Of a stretch of DNA of 64,000 nt, positions 33,821 to 42,815 are shown piece by piece. Origin of the DNA: Campylobacterales bacterium. Its GTDB lineage: Bacteria; Campylobacterota; Campylobacteria; Campylobacterales; QNZT01. The number at the start of each line of letters is the position of its first letter. The stretch's first letter is position 1. The DNA lies in NCBI GenBank assembly GCA_027023405.1, contig JALVVN010000007.1, forward strand, positions 82,307 through 146,306. The letters are read 5' to 3'. The notes beneath the pieces are model-generated. The model saw only the letters and a program-made list of their open reading frames with translations, searched no databases and had not been told where the DNA came from. The position numbers and the translations under genes are program-made.

Positions 33821-34846
33821 GCTCTTTCGAAAGATCACCCCTTTAAATCGCTCCCCCATAAAGGCGGGATCGATCAAAACCTTCAATCGATTCATCTCCG
33901 CATTGTAGGTATCTTCACTGCTGTTTTTATGCAACATCTCCAAGAGCTCAATCACACCAAAATGCACCAACATTGACATCTGCGTACGATATGCTTCACA
34001 CGCTACTCCCGCCTCCTCAAAAGCATCGATAAGATGGGTAAAGTGTACATCATAGGTGATATCACTCTTTTTATAAAGCTCTTGAAGCGTCACCCCCTTG
34101 GGTTTCTCCTCCTCATCTGTTACAAACGGCGTCAATGAGAAGAAGGGATAGGTATGGTGTTTATGATAGATACGAATCGAATAATCGACCCGCGCCTCCT
34201 TCTCTCCATAGTCAAAGGTTACAAACTCAAAGCGACCGATCTGCTCTGCCAACAGAGAGGCAAACGCCTCATACCCTACCCCTACTTCACCCTTTTGGAG
34301 TCCATAGCGTTTGACGATCTGAGCGGTTTTCTCATCCTGCTTATCAAAAGTGAGCCGATCACCCTCGATATAGAGCATCTCCTCCCCTCGAATCACTTCA
34401 CAGGCAAAAGCATCAAAGAGTTCATTGGCTACAATAAAGGCACTCTCCAGTTGCACCTGCGCAAATGAGGAGTAGTGTCGTAGCGAGATCACATCCCCAA
34501 ACGCCTCTTTGAAATAGCGCTTTTGCGCTTCAACATTCTCTTTTTGGGGCTCGATAATCACAAACGAGAGCGTTTCGAGCAATTGGGGTCGAAGGGTATA
34601 GATAAATTGAATCATATCGGCAAGCATATATCCCTGATGCGCCCCTATCTCCACAACAGTTGTCTCTTTAGGTAAAAATCCCTCATCAATCACCGCTATC
34701 AAGCGCTTGGCGATACTTCCCCCGAAAAAGATACTCGAACTCACCGCCGTATAGAAGTCACCACCCTTTCCAATGGTGCGAAACTTGGCGTAGTAGCCAT
34801 CCTCATCATAGAGCCACTGTTGCATATAGTCACTAAATTTCATCAT
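33818..34846 (-). CDS. SAM-dependent methyltransferase of the MidA/NDUFAF7 family
   Basis: The 342-residue protein matches the COG1565/DUF185 family: IGKGGDFYTAVSSSIFFGGSIAK at the start, the SAM site VVEIGAHQGYMLADM (about 62-76), FVIIEPQKENVEAQKRYF, and the family segment IVANELFDAFACEV. The mitochondrial relative methylates an arginine of complex I subunit NDUFS2; bacterial substrates are not established. It overlaps the TolC-like gene by 14 bases in an argD-tolC-midA operon. Confidence 0.87.
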   Translation of the reverse strand: MMKFSDYMQQWLYDEDGYYAKFRTIGKGGDFYTAVSSSIFFGGSIAKRLIAVIDEGFLPKETTVVEIGAHQGYMLADMIQFIYTLRPQLLETLSFVIIEPQKENVEAQKRYFKEAFGDVISLRHYSSFAQVQLESAFIVANELFDAFACEVIRGEEMLYIEGDRLTFDKQDEKTAQIVKRYGLQKGEVGVGYEAFASLLAEQIGRFEFVTFDYGEKEARVDYSIRIYHKHHTYPFFSLTPFVTDEEEKPKGVTLQELYKKSDITYDVHFTHLIDAFEEAGVACEAYRTQMSMLVHFGVIELLEMLHKNSSEDTYNAEMNRLKVLIDPAFMGERFKGVIFRKS

Positions 34847-36020
34847 TCATCTTTGTATAGAGTTCTAGGTAGAGCAGTGCTCTTTGTTTATCCAATATCT
34901 GCATCTCAATCTTTTTCGAAGCAAATGAATTTCTTAAATTGGCAAGATCAAGCTTTGTCTTTTCACCTGCCTTGAGTCCGTCACGCGTAACGCGGATCAA
35001 ACGGCGATAGGTCTTTAACTCTCTGCGAAGGATACTCTCTTTTTTATTCAAAAGATCAAGCTTGGATTGAAAGAGTGAAAAGTATTGCTTAAGCGCACGG
35101 CGTTTATTGGCAACCTCAATCTTCGCTTTGATATATTTGAGTTTATCGATTTCGATTTTGCGAAAGGTATTGATATCGAGTAGAGGCATCGAAATACGCA
35201 CACCGTAACTCTTATAGCTATTTTTTTGCTGTTTATACATCTTGAAATCATCTTTTCGATTGCTATACTCGCCAAAAAGCGAAACAGTAGGGAGAAAACT
35301 TGAAACGGTAATGTTTTTCAACTCCCTCTGCACCTCTTTTTGGTGTTGAAGCTGTTGGAGTTCAAGGTTTTTGGCGATAAACTCCTTTTGCGTGATCGTA
35401 CGAAAGTGCGGAAGTGAAATCTCTCTATACGGTCGATCGCTTAGTGTCCGAAAAGTGCTCAAAAACTGCTCCTTTTGCGTCAGTAAATCGACTTTGCGCC
35501 CCTCCAGTCCACTGAGTGACAACACCGCCCGATCGACAAAAGAGCTATCGAGTAAACCCGCCCTAAACTGCTCCTCTTTTCGCTTCACATCAATCTTCGC
35601 ACTCTTGATATCATAGGAGAGTTTTTCCAACTCTAGATCAACCTTCTGAAGATTAAGCAGACTCTCATAGAGCGTTCCGATTCGCTTCTGATCACCCAAT
35701 TTTCGCGCGACATCTTTAAAGGCGCGATTTGCCTTCGCATACTCTATCGCAAAGTAGATTCCACCGCTTTTAAAGATAGGCTGATCGAGCGACACACGAA
35801 AGTAGCGACTCGAACTCCAAAAACCGAATTGGTTATTTTTGGAGTAGCTGTAACTCGCTACAAGCGGTTTGATCCAGCTATATTTGAGATTTGTCGAAGC
35901 TTTGTCGTCGATCTGCGCTTGCACCTCCATCTCCTGCTGATAGAGGTGGTTCAAGTCACTTTTTTCGGCAAGGAGCGTCGCACTAAGACAAAGCAACAAA
36001 AACGCGGTTGATCTTCTCAA
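34833..36020 (-). CDS. TolC-like outer-membrane efflux protein
   Basis: The protein has a signal peptide and two long helical repeats of the outer-membrane efflux family, with beta-strand segments KYSWIKPLVASYSYSKN and SFLPTVSLFGEYSNRKDD and coiled-coil stretches. It would form the exit duct for an RND or ABC pump. I chose a TTG start at 36020: it follows GGAGG at a 6-base spacing and gives a clean 18-residue signal (LRRSTAFLLLCLSATLLA). The track start is a GTG at 36044, deeper inside argD. Overlaps argD by 38 bases and midA by 14. The lone RND pump 9 kb away has no own outer channel. Confidence 0.8.
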   Translation of the reverse strand: MRRSTAFLLLCLSATLLAEKSDLNHLYQQEMEVQAQIDDKASTNLKYSWIKPLVASYSYSKNNQFGFWSSSRYFRVSLDQPIFKSGGIYFAIEYAKANRAFKDVARKLGDQKRIGTLYESLLNLQKVDLELEKLSYDIKSAKIDVKRKEEQFRAGLLDSSFVDRAVLSLSGLEGRKVDLLTQKEQFLSTFRTLSDRPYREISLPHFRTITQKEFIAKNLELQQLQHQKEVQRELKNITVSSFLPTVSLFGEYSNRKDDFKMYKQQKNSYKSYGVRISMPLLDINTFRKIEIDKLKYIKAKIEVANKRRALKQYFSLFQSKLDLLNKKESILRRELKTYRRLIRVTRDGLKAGEKTKLDLANLRNSFASKKIEMQILDKQRALLYLELYTKMNDEI

Positions 36021-37164
36021 ACCCTTCCTCCATCTCCGCATCACTAATGGTTAGCGGTGGTAAAAAGCGCAGTGTATTTCGCCCCGCCTTGAGTACCAAC
36101 ACCCCCGCCTCAAATGCACGATCTACGATACGACTCAGCATATCGGCATCACAGATACGAAGCCCCAGCATCAAACCGATACCGACACGCTTTTGAATAA
36201 GTTGGGGATAATCCTCCGCCAATCTGTCGAGCTTGGCTTGAAAAGCGTTGATGCGCTTCTCCAGTGCCCCGCTCTGCTCCTCACCCTCCAAAATCGCCAA
36301 CACCTCCAGCGACGCCCGTGTCACCAAGTAGTTACCGCCGTAGGTCGATCCGTGATCACCGGGACTAAAGATATCTTTGAGGCGTGTCATCACCGCACCG
36401 ATCGGCACCCCGCCACCAAGCCCCTTGGCACTGGTAATGATATCGGGAGAGATCTCGTAGAGATTGGAGGCGAAGCAACGACCCGTACGATAGATCCCCG
36501 TCTGCACCTCATCGACGATGAGCAAAATATCTCGCGCTTTGAGCACCCTCTCAAGCGCTTGCACCTGCGCCTTTTGCATCGGTTCAACGCCCCCCTCACC
36601 CTGTACCAATTCTATCATCACGGCAACGGTTTTCTCATCCAAAAGCGATTCGATCTCATTGATACTCTCAGCATAAACAAAACCGTCAGGAAAAGGTCCA
36701 AAATAGTTGTGCATCTTCTCTTGACCGGTAGCTTTAAGCGTCGAAATCGTACGCCCATGAAAAGAGTTTTTGAGTGTGATGATCTTATATCGCTTGATCT
36801 CACCGTTCTCTTCGCCGTATTTTCGCGCAATCTTAATCGCCCCCTCATTCGCCTCGGCTCCCGAATTGGCAAAAAAGGTACGCATATCGTATCCGCTCAA
36901 CTCCGCCAACCGTTTTGCCAATTTAGCCTGAGGTTCGATCAGATAGAGATTGGAGATATGGGTAATTCGTGAAATTTGATCACAGATAGCACCATTGACC
37001 CGATCGTTGCTATGCCCTACACTCACCACACCGATACCGGAGGTAAAATCGATATACTCTTTCCCCTCACTATCGTAGATCCGCGCCCCTTTGGCACGCA
37101 CAAAATTAACATAGTTTCGTCCGTAAGTCGGCAATACAAACGCTTTATCTATCGCTTCAAACAC
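35983..37164 (-). CDS. argD: Acetylornithine aminotransferase ArgD
   Basis: ArgD transfers the amino group between glutamate and N-acetylglutamate semialdehyde in arginine synthesis and often serves in lysine synthesis. The 393-residue protein is a class III aminotransferase: GIGVVSVGHSND, FFANSGAEANEGAIKIARKYG, ELVQGEGGVEP, VDEVQTGIYRTG and the PLP lysine in TSAKGLGGGVPIGAVM (about residue 240). GTG start with AAGGA upstream. First gene of an operon with the TolC-like and MidA genes. Confidence 0.93.
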   Translation of the reverse strand: MFEAIDKAFVLPTYGRNYVNFVRAKGARIYDSEGKEYIDFTSGIGVVSVGHSNDRVNGAICDQISRITHISNLYLIEPQAKLAKRLAELSGYDMRTFFANSGAEANEGAIKIARKYGEENGEIKRYKIITLKNSFHGRTISTLKATGQEKMHNYFGPFPDGFVYAESINEIESLLDEKTVAVMIELVQGEGGVEPMQKAQVQALERVLKARDILLIVDEVQTGIYRTGRCFASNLYEISPDIITSAKGLGGGVPIGAVMTRLKDIFSPGDHGSTYGGNYLVTRASLEVLAILEGEEQSGALEKRINAFQAKLDRLAEDYPQLIQKRVGIGLMLGLRICDADMLSRIVDRAFEAGVLVLKAGRNTLRFLPPLTISDAEMEEGFEKINRVFVALS

Positions 37165-37247
37165 TCTTTATCCTTATCTAAAACTTAATTCACTGTAATT
37201 TTCATACAAGTTTATCTCTATTTTTATTAATAAGTGATATAGTATGG

Positions 37248-37253
37248 TAAAAT
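37248..37253 (+). promoter_or_regulatory. -10 box of the XpaC-TelA operon
   Basis: TAAAAT lies 20 bases before the ATG of the 31-residue peptide, with an AAGGGAGAAGAG ribosome site between. Confidence 0.55.
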
Positions 37254-37273
37254 ACACGAACAAGGGAGAAGAG

Positions 37274-37369
37274 ATGCAAAAGAGAAAAACAGAATCGCTC
37301 TTGGGATTATTACTACTCTTTCTCAGTGTCGGATTAGTCAGTTTTCAAGCACTCTTTCATCTTCTCTAA
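37274..37369 (+). CDS. 31-residue membrane peptide leading the XpaC-TelA operon
   Basis: Too short for the track. The frame reads MQKRKTESLLGLLLLFLSVG and ends FQALFHLL, one hydrophobic helix after a basic N-terminus. It has a strong ribosome site (AAGGGAGAAGAG), a promoter, and the next gene starts 9 bases after its stop with GGGAG. It could be a small membrane partner of the envelope system or a leader peptide. Confidence 0.6.
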   Translation: MQKRKTESLLGLLLLFLSVGLVSFQALFHLL

Positions 37370-37378
37370 AGGGAGCCT

Positions 37379-38218
37379 ATGTCAAAAGTCAAACGCTACA
37401 ATCCTGATAAACAGACAATCACACCGCTTACCGGATTGCTTCTCTATCTACTACCTACACCGTTGCTCTTTGCGATTATCTTCTCATTTTTTAGTGCAAA
37501 CGGTGTTGGCGTGATCAAGTATGCCGTCGCCTACGCCCTCTTTCTCTTTGCCGCATCAATCGCTAAAAAGGGATTTGCATTTGAACGGCGCTATCGCAAC
37601 AGTGCTTTAGCGAAAGCGCCTCGTTTCCCTTACAAAACGGCGGGCGCGATTTTTTTGGCAGGGGCTACCTTTTACACTTCACTCTTTTGTACGAGCAACT
37701 CACTCTTGATGAGTCTGGTCGCGGGTGCTAGTGCCCTCATCGGTTTCTACCTCTTTTACGGTTTTGATCCACGAAAAGATAAGGTGGGAAATCTACGAGT
37801 GGGTGTACGAGCCGAAGATGTGATCGCCATCACCGATGATGCCAAAAAGCGAATCAAAGCACTACAAGAGTTCAAAAAGGATGTCCCCTCCAAAGCGACA
37901 CGAAACCATTTGGATGAGATTATCCAATCGACCGAAGAGATCATCCACAATATCGAAACCGATCCCAACGATCTCGACAAAGCGCGAAAGTTTTTCAAGA
38001 TCTATCTCGATCGAACCTATAAGATAAGTGATGAATTTGTCACCCATATCAAGAAAAAGAATCTTACTGAGGAGATTCAAAAAAATTACGACAATCTGCT
38101 CATCGCACTCAAAAAGACCATCGTTGAGCAGAAAGAGAAGCTTGAGAGTGAAGATCTCACCGCACTCGATATCCAGATAGAGGCATTGACAAAACAACTA
38201 AATCAAGAAGGAGTATGA
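37379..38218 (+). CDS. XpaC-like membrane protein
   Basis: The 279-residue protein has four hydrophobic helices in the first 130 residues (for example LTGLLLYLLPTPLLFAIIFSF) followed by a helical cytoplasmic domain with repeated acidic and basic stretches (DDAKKRIKALQEFKKDV). This is the layout of the XpaC (5-bromo-4-chloroindolyl phosphate hydrolysis) family, which is nearly always next to telA. The name comes from an old screening phenotype; the protein is more likely a membrane partner of TelA in stress resistance. Confidence 0.78.
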   Translation: MSKVKRYNPDKQTITPLTGLLLYLLPTPLLFAIIFSFFSANGVGVIKYAVAYALFLFAASIAKKGFAFERRYRNSALAKAPRFPYKTAGAIFLAGATFYTSLFCTSNSLLMSLVAGASALIGFYLFYGFDPRKDKVGNLRVGVRAEDVIAITDDAKKRIKALQEFKKDVPSKATRNHLDEIIQSTEEIIHNIETDPNDLDKARKFFKIYLDRTYKISDEFVTHIKKKNLTEEIQKNYDNLLIALKKTIVEQKEKLESEDLTALDIQIEALTKQLNQEGV

Positions 38219-38220
38219 CT

Positions 38221-39381
38221 ATGGATAAACAGTATCAAACAAACCAAGAAAGCATCGCCAAAGAGGCAAGCAAACTCAAAGAGGAGACCAAAGCGGTCTT
38301 TGAAAAAGTGAGTGATGACCTCACCAAAGATCTCATCGTCTATGATGATGCACCCAGTGATGAAAAAGCAAAAATCGAAGAATTGACAAAAGAGATCAAA
38401 GATGATGATCCGCGAACCGTCCTCTTCTTTGGCTCCAAAGCCCAAGAGAAGATTAATACCGTCTCAGACAGTATGCTTGAGGGGGTAAAGAATAAGGATA
38501 TTGGAACAAGCGGGGAAGCGCTTAATCGTCTTGTCACTGTTATCAAAGGATTTGATGTCGATGAACTCAATCCCAATGCAAAACAGGGATTTTTCGCCAA
38601 ACTATTCGGTTTTGCTTCACCGGCTGTAAAATTTTTGGGTAAATATGAGGAGGTTAAAAGTCAAATCGATCGCATTACCGACGAATTAGAGTCTCACAAA
38701 ACCCAACTTCTCACCGACATCACGGCACTCGATCGTCTCTATGATGTTAATTTGGAGTACTTTAATGATCTCGAACTCTATATCGCCGCAGGTGTCAAAA
38801 AACTTAAAGAGTTTGATGAAGAGATCATCCCCAAACTCAAAGCACAAGCCCAAGAGAGCGATAAAATGACTAAAACACTTAACCTTCAAGATGTCATCAC
38901 CACTCGTAACGATCTAGAGCGTCGTATCCACGATTTGCGCCTTACTCGACAAGTGGCAATGCAAGCGCTTCCAAGCATCCGAATGGTGCAGGAAAATGAC
39001 AAAAACCTCGTCGCCAAAATCGACTCTACACTTGTCAATACTGTACCGCTTTGGAAAAACCAACTCGCCCAGACGATCACTATCTATCGTAGCGGTGAAG
39101 CGGCGAAATCGGTCAAAAATGCTACCGATCTTACCAATGAACTACTCGAGGAGAATGCCAAAAACCTCAAAGCCGCCAACAAAGCGATCCGAGAAGAGGT
39201 GGAGCGCGGTGTCTATGATATTGAAACCATTAAAAAAGCCAACAATACGCTCATCGAAGCAATCAATGAGAGTTTAGAGATTACCCAAAAAGGGAAGATC
39301 GCCAGAGAGAAGGCACAAAAAGAGCTTGAACTCCTTGAAAGTCAACTCAAACAGAGCCTTGTCAAAGCGGCTTCAAACTAA
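38221..39381 (+). CDS. telA: TelA-family toxic anion resistance protein
   Basis: The protein of about 386 residues is almost entirely alpha-helical. Family features include LNPNAKQGFFAKLFGFASPAVKFLGKYEEVKSQID, the central ALDRLYDVNLEYFNDLELYIAAG and the C-terminal KAANKAIREEVERGVYDIETIKKANNTLIEAINESL. TelA proteins were named for tellurite resistance and belong to Ter-type stress systems. The ATG at 38221 is chosen because AAGGAG lies 7 bases upstream; the ATG at 38215 overlaps the xpaC stop. Confidence 0.88.
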   Translation: MDKQYQTNQESIAKEASKLKEETKAVFEKVSDDLTKDLIVYDDAPSDEKAKIEELTKEIKDDDPRTVLFFGSKAQEKINTVSDSMLEGVKNKDIGTSGEALNRLVTVIKGFDVDELNPNAKQGFFAKLFGFASPAVKFLGKYEEVKSQIDRITDELESHKTQLLTDITALDRLYDVNLEYFNDLELYIAAGVKKLKEFDEEIIPKLKAQAQESDKMTKTLNLQDVITTRNDLERRIHDLRLTRQVAMQALPSIRMVQENDKNLVAKIDSTLVNTVPLWKNQLAQTITIYRSGEAAKSVKNATDLTNELLEENAKNLKAANKAIREEVERGVYDIETIKKANNTLIEAINESLEITQKGKIAREKAQKELELLESQLKQSLVKAASN

Positions 39382-39399
39382 GCATATAGAGGAGAAACG

Positions 39400-40482
39400 A
39401 TGGGATTTTGGGATAAGATATTTGGAGAGTTTATCGATGTTATCGACTGGATCGATGAGAGCAACGACACGATGGTCTATCGCTTTGAGCGATACAACAA
39501 TGAGATCAAATACGGCGCCAAACTCACCGTTCGGGAATCTCAAGCCGCCGTCTTTGTCAATGAGGGAGAGATTGCCGATGTGTTGGGACCGGGTATCTAT
39601 GAACTAGAGACCAAAAACCTTCCGATCCTCACGACACTGCAACACTGGGATCACGGCTTTAACTCCCCTTTCAAAGCGGAGATCTACTTTGTCAATCTTC
39701 GCAAATTTACCGATCTTAAATGGGGTACGAAAAACCCGATTATCATCCGCGATAAAGAGTTTGGTGTCGTAAGACTTCGTGCGTTTGGTACCTATGAGAT
39801 GCGTATCAGCGACCCGGCACTCTTTCTCAAAGATATTGTCGGCACCAACGGCAACTTCAATGTCGAAGATATCAGCAATCAACTACGAAATATCATCGTC
39901 TCTCGCTTCTCCAATATCGTTGCCGATTCAGGTATTCCTGTCCTGGATCTCGCTAGTCGCTACGATCAACTCAGCGAATATATCACCCAAAAACTTGCAA
40001 AAGAGTTTGAAAACTACGGTATCGAACTCACCAAATTCCTCATCGAAAATATCTCCGTACCACCTGCGGTCGAAGAGGCGATTGATAAGCGAAGTAGTAT
40101 GGGCGTTGTAGCTGATTTGGGCAAATATCTCGAATTTCAAACCGCTGAGTCGATGACTCAAGGAGGCGAAGGCAATATGGCGAGTATGGGTGCCGGTATG
40201 GGAATCGGTATGGCGATGGCGGATAAGATGAGTGAGCGCTTTCAAAAGAGTAAAGATCACGGTTATATCCCCGATCCGTTTGAGAAAATGTACTACTATG
40301 CTAACGGTAAAGAGCCTATCGGACCGCTTAATATTGATGAAGTGGGTGATCTCATTAAAGAGAGAAAGATCACTTCTGACACACTGATGTGGTCAAGCGG
40401 TATGGAAAATTGGCAGAAAGCCAGTCGCTTTGATGAGTTGGAGTCGCTCTTTAACCTGCTCACACCACCGCCTCTCTCTTAA
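39400..40482 (+). CDS. SPFH-domain protein with C-terminal GYF_2 domain (YdjI-like)
   Basis: The 360-residue protein begins MGFWDKIFGEFIDVIDWIDES and has an SPFH/band-7 domain (about 25-245) of the virion-core/YdjI branch: VRESQAAVFVNEGEIADVLGPGIY, PIIIRDKEFGVVRLRAFGTYEM. A Gly/Met-rich linker is followed by a GYF_2 domain (WYYANGKEPIGP-type; here YYYANGKEPIGPLNIDEV and MWSSGMENWQKA). YdjI of Bacillus acts with a zinc-ribbon membrane protein and PspA in membrane stress. Here the zinc-ribbon gene follows 5 bases later. Confidence 0.87.
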   Translation: MGFWDKIFGEFIDVIDWIDESNDTMVYRFERYNNEIKYGAKLTVRESQAAVFVNEGEIADVLGPGIYELETKNLPILTTLQHWDHGFNSPFKAEIYFVNLRKFTDLKWGTKNPIIIRDKEFGVVRLRAFGTYEMRISDPALFLKDIVGTNGNFNVEDISNQLRNIIVSRFSNIVADSGIPVLDLASRYDQLSEYITQKLAKEFENYGIELTKFLIENISVPPAVEEAIDKRSSMGVVADLGKYLEFQTAESMTQGGEGNMASMGAGMGIGMAMADKMSERFQKSKDHGYIPDPFEKMYYYANGKEPIGPLNIDEVGDLIKERKITSDTLMWSSGMENWQKASRFDELESLFNLLTPPPLS

Positions 40483-40487
40483 AAGCG

Positions 40488-41678
40488 ATGGAGCAAAAAC
40501 CTAAAATCAAAGAGCAGTCGCTCTTTACCCAAAGGCGCTTCCCCTGTAAAGCGTGCGGTGCAAACCTCATCTTTTGCGCCGATGTCGATGCACTCAAATG
40601 CTCCTACTGCGGTGCAATCAACCAGATTAAACCCCCGCCGCTTCCCATTCGGGAGCTCGATCTCAAAAATGCCCTACAACAGATTGACTCCAAACCGTGG
40701 CATATTGAAGAGAAGCGCAATTTCAAGTGTCCCTCCTGTGCAGCAAGCTTCAAAGTTGACGACTACATTCGAAGTACCCGTTGCCCCTACTGCAACACAC
40801 CGATCGTCACCAATGCCGATATCTTTATGCCTCTCGCACCAAAATCGCTTCTGCCGTTTGATATCAACCAAAAGGAGGCAAAAGAGATCTTCAAAAAGTG
40901 GGTCGGTTCTCTCTGGCTTGCTCCCTCCAGCCTCAAACGCATCTACGATACCGACTCTACACTCAAGGGAATCTACCTTCCCTACTGGACCTATGATAGT
41001 AAAACGCATACCCAATATATGGGAAGACGGGGTATTGTCTATTATGATCGTGTCACACGACGCGTCTATATCGACGGAAGAGAGGAGTTGGTCGAGGATG
41101 TTGTGGAGCGGATCGAGTGGACACCGGTGAGCGGTGAAGTTTATGATGACTTTGACGATGTGCTCATCGGTGCCACTAAAACCATTCCTCGAAAACTCGC
41201 CGACGCACTGGAGCCGTGGGATTTGGAGCATTTGGTTCCCTTTGATCCGCGCTATCTAAGCGGTTTTGAGAGTGAAACCTATCAAGTCGCACTGGATGAG
41301 GGGTTTGACTATGCCAAAGAGGTGATGCGCTACCAAATCCAAAACCATGTGCGCCACGATATCGGCGGAGATCGTCAAGTCATAGAGGATATGCGTGTCT
41401 ATCATCGCGATAGCACCTTCAAATATATTCTACTACCTATTTGGACGGCACACTTTGAGCATAGCGGGAAATCCTATCGATTTGCCATCAACGCAAGAAA
41501 CGGCAAGATCGTCGGTGAACGCCCCTATTCCAAACTCAAAATCTTTTTTCTTGTGCTTGCCGTTCTTGCCATTGTCGGAGCATTTTTCTATTTCGGCTCT
41601 CAAGATCAGGTTGGCACTTCCACTATGCCACATATCCAAGTCCAACCTCACGGCACAATTATTCATCTAAGGTTCTAA
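40488..41678 (+). CDS. Zinc-ribbon membrane protein (YdjG-like)
   Basis: The 396-residue protein has two zinc ribbons at the N-terminus (CKACGANL to CSYCG, about 21-41, and CPSCAASF to CPYCN, about 79-100), a long middle region with YLPYWTYDSKTHTQYMG and LPIWTAHFEHSGKSYRFAIN, and one C-terminal membrane helix (IFFLVLAVLAIVGAFFYFG). This matches zinc-ribbon proteins found next to YdjI-type SPFH proteins, thought to act as membrane scaffolds. Cysteine pairs are complete. Confidence 0.78.
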   Translation: MEQKPKIKEQSLFTQRRFPCKACGANLIFCADVDALKCSYCGAINQIKPPPLPIRELDLKNALQQIDSKPWHIEEKRNFKCPSCAASFKVDDYIRSTRCPYCNTPIVTNADIFMPLAPKSLLPFDINQKEAKEIFKKWVGSLWLAPSSLKRIYDTDSTLKGIYLPYWTYDSKTHTQYMGRRGIVYYDRVTRRVYIDGREELVEDVVERIEWTPVSGEVYDDFDDVLIGATKTIPRKLADALEPWDLEHLVPFDPRYLSGFESETYQVALDEGFDYAKEVMRYQIQNHVRHDIGGDRQVIEDMRVYHRDSTFKYILLPIWTAHFEHSGKSYRFAINARNGKIVGERPYSKLKIFFLVLAVLAIVGAFFYFGSQDQVGTSTMPHIQVQPHGTIIHLRF

Positions 41679-42815
41679 ATGACAATACACCGGCACTATC
41701 TCTTCTCCCAACCCCATCAGCCTTTCTTCTCCCTCTCAGTCATCAATGCCCTCATCTTTATGGTGCTTTTTGCACTCAGTTACAACGGTACGATCTCCAC
41801 AGCGATCTCGCCTATCGATCTGCACACTTACAGCTTTGTCTATCTGATTTTTACCCCTGCTTTTTTGGGCTTTTTACTCACCACCTATCCCCGTTTTTCC
41901 CAAATGCCCGCTATCTTACAAAAAGATTACCTCATTATCTTTTATCCACTGCTTTTTGCATCGATCCTTTACATCCTAAGCGCTCTTTTTCTCCCCGCTC
42001 TCACACTTCTTACCAAGATAGCGATACTCTTTGCCCAGCTCTACACCGCTAAACTCTTCTTAAACCTTTTTCGCAACTCTCCCTTACCCGATCAGCATGA
42101 CACCTTTTGGATTCTTGTTGCGTGGATCAGCAGTATCGTCACCAATCTCATCGCCCTTATCGCGCCAATTTACTTCCCCAAGTTTGCCCTTTATCTATAC
42201 CTTATCTTCATGGGACTCAGCGTTGCGCAGAGAATGGTGCCCTTTTTTAGCCACAGGATGGTAGAACGCGATCAAACACTACTTAGAGATATCTATCTCC
42301 TCTTTCTCATCGGGGTCATTTTGAATAGTTTTGACTTTGGAAAATGGATAGCACCAATCACTTTCTTGTTAGCAGGCGTTCGATTGGTGCACCGTTTTAT
42401 GGCATGGAAACTCCCTTTTCCAAAAGAGGAGCCGCTTATTTGGATCTTACAAATCGCACTCTACTGGCTCGCACTTGGATTGATCCTCGGAAGTATCGCG
42501 CAGTTTGCCTCACTTTTGCTCGGTAGCTCTCTCCTTGCACTACCGATCCATCTGCTTGCACTTGGATTTTTAACGACGATCTTGATTGGATTTGGCACCC
42601 GTGTCACTCTCGGACACTCCGGCAATTTAATGCAGATCGATAAAAGCACCAAAATTCTCTTCTATCTCACACAGATCTTACTCTACTTTCGCATCCTCTA
42701 TTCGCTCATGCCAAACCTCATGCTCTTTAATATCAGCACCTTTGTGTGGTTGCTCCTCTTTGGATGGTGGGGTCTGAAATATTTGCCGGTGCTCCTCTTT
42801 GGCAAAAGGCTCTAA
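41679..42815 (+). CDS. nnrS: NnrS family membrane protein
   Basis: The 378-residue protein has about 12 membrane helices and NnrS-typical segments: HPFFSL-like start (HYLFSQPHQPFFSLSV), GFLLTTYPRFSQ, GLSVAQRMVPFFSHRM and LLALGFLTTILIGFGTRVTLGHSG. NnrS is a haem- and copper-containing protein involved in protection from nitric oxide and nitrosative stress. It starts directly after the stop of the zinc-ribbon gene. The last 138 bases overlap, in antisense, the coding end of the TupA-like gene. Confidence 0.88.
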   Translation: MTIHRHYLFSQPHQPFFSLSVINALIFMVLFALSYNGTISTAISPIDLHTYSFVYLIFTPAFLGFLLTTYPRFSQMPAILQKDYLIIFYPLLFASILYILSALFLPALTLLTKIAILFAQLYTAKLFLNLFRNSPLPDQHDTFWILVAWISSIVTNLIALIAPIYFPKFALYLYLIFMGLSVAQRMVPFFSHRMVERDQTLLRDIYLLFLIGVILNSFDFGKWIAPITFLLAGVRLVHRFMAWKLPFPKEEPLIWILQIALYWLALGLILGSIAQFASLLLGSSLLALPIHLLALGFLTTILIGFGTRVTLGHSGNLMQIDKSTKILFYLTQILLYFRILYSLMPNLMLFNISTFVWLLLFGWWGLKYLPVLLFGKRL

